Shown piece after piece: positions 59,135-64,000 of a stretch of DNA of 64,000 nucleotides. Position numbers and translations under genes: made by a program. The stretch's first letter is position 1, and the number at the start of each line of letters is the position of its first letter. The notes beneath the pieces were generated by a model, which had not been told where the DNA came from, ran no database searches, and was given only the letters and a program-made list of their open reading frames with translations. Source of the DNA: Lamellibrachia satsuma (taxonomy: Eukaryota > Annelida > Polychaeta > Sabellida > Siboglinidae); the NCBI GenBank assembly GCA_033239005.1, contig BSQZ01000030.1, positions 2,415,001-2,479,000 of the forward strand. Direction: 5' to 3'.

Positions 59135-62100
59135 CAAAGTCAATCCACTTAGGCAAAGTCAATCGCCATGCCATTTTTTTCTATCTGGCTTTTGCTGTTG
59201 TATATGCGAAGGACTCGCTCATCAAAAATGTATGCATTTTCAAACCTTACAAAAACGCCATAAACAGAGCAATGAACACATTTCATGTCTGTATTAATTC
59301 TTATATGTATATCACTAAAGTTACCTGACAATAACCATGTAAAAGTGTGAAATTATTACCCTTTTGTCAGAATGAATGTGCTCCATACATTTGACAGAAA
59401 ACTGGATGTTGTGTGAGTGCGATTACAAAACGAAAATCTCGTAAGTCAATATAAGGTCACACTAAGAATTGCCGTCTGCTGGCCCACTCTGGTCTCTTTC
59501 AATATGCGGCCGCCACCACCCCACACAATGAAATTTATGAAATCTTTTCTATGTGACCGATAAATGTACTCGTAAATAATTATTTGGAGCACATTTATTC
59601 TGCTTCTTGACGCCCAAGTGTCTGTTGTATGTCACAGAATACACATGTGAAACGGTTAGTGCGTATCAGTTTTAAGACTTAGTTATTGCTACGGAAAGCC
59701 AAACTCCACGTGTATGTTTTCTACGGGCGGGACTTCTGCCCCTAGGTCAACAATGGGGCGAACGATTCTGCCTGCGTATCAGCTAACTCACTAGTAGCAA
59801 TTGTCAAAAACAGTTTGAATATTACCACTTCAATTGTGAGTAGCAGTTTGTAGTAATTAGTAGAACACTTGTAACTACTTTACAATAGTCATGTTCTCCA
59901 GTTTGTGCAGAATGCTGCAAATATAATATAATTATGGTTGAAAAGGGTGGTTTAAAATGAGTGTTCTTCTGCCATACAAAACATGGAGAGTACAAAGATG
60001 TATGCATAAATAACGTGTTATATTTATAGTGTTTTTTTTTAAGGTAATTATTTGTCTGTGTCTCTGCAGAAGGCATAATTAATATATTTATCTTGTAGAG
60101 TGGTATTGTAGATCAGATATAGGTAACTATTTTTTAGCATACCTGTCTAACCTTTGTAGTGGATTAAAACAGGATAATTTGTCTACACTTTGGAGATCTT
60201 GGAACTGGTTGTCCTGTAGGAGAATCCTTGTGTTTAGAGAAATGGACTCGGCTGACTGGGCTTCGTTTGTGGATGATCCAGTAGCAGTGAGGGGAATTGG
60301 GCACTACAAATGTTGCTATCCGATGCACAAACATGGCTCTGTATTATGTTGTGCGTAAGATAGTGACCTCTGTGGTTCAAGGTTCTTCCCTGAGAGACAG
60401 CCTCCATGGTTGAAACATAAAACATCAAGAAGTGAAAGAAGAAGACATCAGGAGTTTTCAGGACGTCTCCAGTTGCTTCAGACTGAAGGAAGGAAAGATG
60501 GAACACTGCGGTCGACTGCCACACCTGTCCCTGTTTCACCTACGAGCTTTCCCTCGAGGGTTGTGCGTGGAACAGTGACCTTTGTGCCAGTCTCCAAGAG
60601 CAGCGTTGACAAAAACATGGGCATGTGTCATCCGCACAATGGTCGGTAGTAGACATGATAATTTACTATATGATTTTAGGAAATCAGTTTATTTGTGATA
60701 TAATTGGCTTTAGAATTGTTTTAATGTGTATTCCTGTAGTTTCTATGATGTGCGTGTGTGTGTAAGTGAAATTGTATGGTACAGTTGAAGCAATTTGACG
60801 GTGATGTTGAACTAATTTATTCCAGAATGACAGTTATATGAAATAAAATGTATTCACATGAAGTATCTAAATTAATTTGTGCCTTATATAAAAATATTAT
60901 ATACCATTGTAGATTGTTGGTACTTTAAATTGCAGGAGAACTATTCATAGCTTGTGATATACAAAACATCTTGGGTCACATGCGATTGACTCATAGAAGA
61001 AATGTCACATGAGCAAATACATGCTCTGTCATATGACTGCTTTGGTTGAATCAACACAAGAATTTAAGGAAAGACACAGATAAGACGTATATTAAGTTGT
61101 TGTAGACAATGTTTAGCTATAAATTTATGCTATTCCTCAGAAAGTTTGTGAAACTATGAACTGCTGATCAGGTAAAATAGATTGTTTTGTTGAATCTAGA
61201 AAATGTTTGTGAAATGATTTAAAGTGTCGAAAATTGTGTGCGGTCTAATTGATATGTTTTATGTAATTAAAAGTTTATACAAACAAATGAGATATTCAGC
61301 ATGCTTGTTGTCAATTACAGCAATCTACTACAACATATTACAACATATTACAACATATTACCGCTTCTGTTACTTTACTCTTATTCAAACGTTATTGCTT
61401 TTTTTGATGGTATGTAATTCATTGTAAATAGAAATAATTTTTTTAGTACCAAAACTTTTTAAATAGCACATTTAAAAAAACTAGTTCATCCAATCTGCCA
61501 CTGATTTTGTCATACATGAAATTATATAAAATATGCAACTATGTGATGTCTATAAATAATGCTATTACTGTGGGATCTGCTAATACTGGTATTAATAAAG
61601 TATGTGGGAATGTTAAGAGATGTTTATGAGAAGTGGATAAATTTAATGTGGAAATAATCGTGTACTCAATGTTTACTCATAAACCTGTTTCAATACTTAC
61701 TGTTGGTTCTTCGTTAAGTTTACCATTCAAACATGACATGATTTCAGAGGGTGTTGACAATATTTATTAGGACAGTTTTGAAAGGCAGATTAAATATGCA
61801 TTTCAGAATTGTTCTATTTTATATTGTTATGATTATTTAATGTTCAACGTAAAAATCAGTTTAAATTATTTGTCTCCAATATTGACACATGCAAACCGTT
61901 AATTATGTAATGGCTTGGTTTGATAATAAAGTGTTCTCTGGTTTCAGGACTGAAAGAAGTGACTGAAGCTTTGAAGACCCAATGATGTAAATTCAGAGGT
62001 AACTCTATTTGTTTAAGTCTTGGATAATTTTTTATTAAATGGGATGCAGTTAAAAAGAGTGACAGTGACACACAGTTTGAAGAATAAAAGGAATTATATC

Positions 62101-62605
62101 ACCTATATTATTGTGCAGGTTGTTCTAAGTCTTTCAGTGGGAACATCTTTAGATTTCTGATAATAGCTCTTTGGTAACCCTGCAAAAATCGCAATTTTTT
62201 CAGAAATGTATATCCTCAGTACAAGATTTCAAATCAAGTCTTTCAGCCTATTGACACCAGCGATGAAAGCAATTCTTTAGCCTACCTGAGCTGTTTGCCT
62301 TGAACGACCTCTGAATTACTTATTGTCATAAAACAACAAAAGGTTGCATTCTTGCTGTATGAGGACGTTTCAAGGGGACCTTGACACGTCTTCTATAGAC
62401 AGATCTAGACTGTTTCAGAAAGGCTCAATAGAATTAGCAGATGTCCTATTAGAGTAGGGTGTGGGTGTGTGCACACTCACGCATGTGTGTAGGCAGAAAT
62501 ATGTTATGTTTGATGGCACTTGCGTGATACCATCTCACAGAACCATAGCTCTGGTTCTGTTTGTCTGACAGTTGTCTTACATTAGGTAGTATGTAGTTTA
62601 CAGAA
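59135..62605. other. AT-rich intergenic DNA, no gene recognised
   Basis: Holds a 20-bp direct duplication (cacttaggcaaagtcaatc, 59,127-59,164) and an unassigned + frame at 60,410-60,649. Nothing else can be supported. Confidence 0.4.
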
Positions 62606-62621
62606 GTATGATTTACTTATT

Positions 62622-62877
62622 TATTTGTTGCATTGACACCAGTGTATTTATTTGTTGTATTGACACCAGTGTATTTTTTTGTTGCATTGACACCAGTGTA
62701 TTTATTTGTTGTATTGACACCAGTGTATTTATTTGTTGCATTGACACCAGTGTATTTATTTGTTGTATTGACACCAGTGTATTTATTTGTTGTATTGACA
62801 CCAGTGTATTTATTTGTTGCATTGACACCAGTGTATTTATTTGTTGTGTTGACACCAGTGTATTTATTTGTTGTATT
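62622..62877. repeat. 27-bp minisatellite, 9 copies
   Basis: Unit tgttgtattgacaccagtgt atttatt. It is open in several frames because 27 is a multiple of 3 (FICCIDTSV repeats on +). Confidence 0.95.
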
Positions 62878-62989
62878 CTATTGTATTTTAGCATTTTTGT
62901 AGTAATCTAAGGAAATACGTGTGGTTTAAAAAAACTTTAAATCAGAAGATAATTTTATAATTAAGCAGTCTATGCAAAAAGTCTCCAAG

Positions 62990-63520
62990 CTTCACAGGAC
63001 ATCAGTCCTGGTAACTTGACAGTCCACAGGACATTGGTCCTGGTAACTTGACAGTTCACAGGACATTGGTCCTGGTAACTTGACAGTTCACGGGACATAG
63101 GTCCTGGTAACTTGACAGTTCACAGGACATCGGTCCTGGTAACTTGACAGTTCACAGGACATCAGCCCTGTAACTTGACAGTTCGCAGGACATTGGTCCT
63201 GGTAACTTGACAGTTCACAGGACATCAGTCCTGGTAACTTGACAGTTCACAGGACATCAGTCCTGTAACTTGACAGTTCACAGGACATCGGTCCTGGTAA
63301 CTTGACAGTTCACAGGACATCGGTCCTGGTAACTTGACAGTTCATAGGACATCGGTCCTGGTAACTTGACAGTTCACAGGACATCAGTCCTGTAACTTGA
63401 CAGTTCACAGGACATTGGTCCTGGTAACTTGACAGTTCACAGGACATCGGTCCTGGTAACTTTACAGTTCACAGGACATCAGTCCTGATAACTTGACAAT
63501 TCACAGGACCTGCTGATTTT
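62990..63520. repeat. 32-bp minisatellite, about 17 copies
   Basis: Unit cttgacagttcacaggacat cggtcctggtaa, with a 30-bp variant (cctgtaac) recurring. Each unit holds the small inverted pair aggac / gtcct. Confidence 0.95.
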
Positions 63521-63524
63521 TCAC

Positions 63525-64000
63525 AGGACCTGATATTCTCTCCCAAGTTAATAACATTTTGTCACAAAAGTCGTAAAGTCCTCAAGTTGTGTTGTTTTAT
63601 TCAATTTGCATGCACTTCAGTAGTCACAACTATTCAACCATCCGAAGACAATTGTTCTCTTATCCAGGCAGTTGCTGCGATTATCCAAGGCTGTATAATC
63701 AGCATAGACTTGTACTCAGCAGCATCATCAGCCTCATGGTCATCAACCTCATGGTCATCAACCTCACAGTCATCAGGCACTTGTTCACTCAGCTCAGGCA
63801 GCTCAAGGCTTCAAGCTGATGCCTATCTTGCAGGGGCTTGATTGCAGGTTTCCTGCAATAACAGACGCAGCACAGTACTCAGTAGGCTTAAGTGAAACAA
63901 AAACTATGCCTAAAAAGTCATTAAACATGCAGACATATATAGTTGTAGAGTACATTGTAAATAATGATAATTTCTAACATTCACCACCTGTTAGTGTCAA
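63525..64000. other. Right-edge DNA, no supported gene
   Basis: The - strand frame near 63,655-63,800 (VPDDCEVDDHEVDDHEADDA) is acidic and built on a 15-bp tandem repeat. I cannot support it as an exon. Confidence 0.3.

Noticed and set aside
63650..63800. Acidic - strand exon (CEVDDHEVDDHEADD)
   Set aside because: Built from a short tandem repeat, with a nearby stop and no convincing splice sites.

Overview
This window is nuclear DNA from a multicellular animal. It has spliced genes with GT-AG introns, a mitochondrial complex I subunit, an axonemal (ciliary) dynein protein, a tRNA-derived SINE, several non-LTR retrotransposons, a Penelope-like fragment and hAT-type DNA elements. The mix of retroelements and the CpG-rich patches suggest a marine invertebrate, perhaps a mollusc or other lophotrochozoan, but the species cannot be fixed from the sequence.

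Region 1 (about 259-5,105, + strand) holds the last six coding exons of NDUFA9, whose 5' half lies off the left edge. Region 2 (about 5,200-34,000, - strand) is one large convergent gene, DNAI7 (CASC1/CFAP94/IC97), read from right to left. Eighteen coding exons join in phase, apart from one uncertain junction, into roughly 795 residues. The initiating exon was not proved. The two stop codons are 886 bp apart and the genes appear to share a short 3' intergenic space.

The striking property of DNAI7 is its introns. At least 18 tandem-repeat arrays (units of 12-62 bp, up to about 55 copies) fill roughly 11 kb of a 27 kb gene, while the visible NDUFA9 introns have none of comparable size. Two arrays duplicate an exon-intron boundary, so they carry dozens of copies of the gene's own 3' or 5' splice site. 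Two more repeat a donor from inside the intron. One array has a 22-unit higher-order duplication. Another grew inside a dispersed repeat that also exists here in one-unit and roughly three-unit forms.

Region 3 (about 33,500-64,000) has no confidently recognised host gene. It is a transposon graveyard: a degenerate tRNA-SINE, a decayed LINE (34.5-35.3 kb), a Penelope-like 3' end (35.6-35.9 kb), a LINE split by a 2.9 kb inverted-repeat DNA element (36.5-40.7 kb), a 1.3 kb inverted-repeat element (40.9-42.2 kb), a nearly intact CR1/L2-like LINE (43.8-45.4 kb), an RTE-like LINE remnant (46.2-47.2 kb), decayed elements with G-run termini (48.1-51.3 kb), an L2-like LINE (53.1-55.2 kb), and long AT and GT microsatellites. 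Unidentified exon-like ORFs flank the 43.8 kb LINE, and CpG-rich DNA at 55.3-56.6 kb could be a promoter region. The right end carries two more minisatellites (62.6-63.5 kb).
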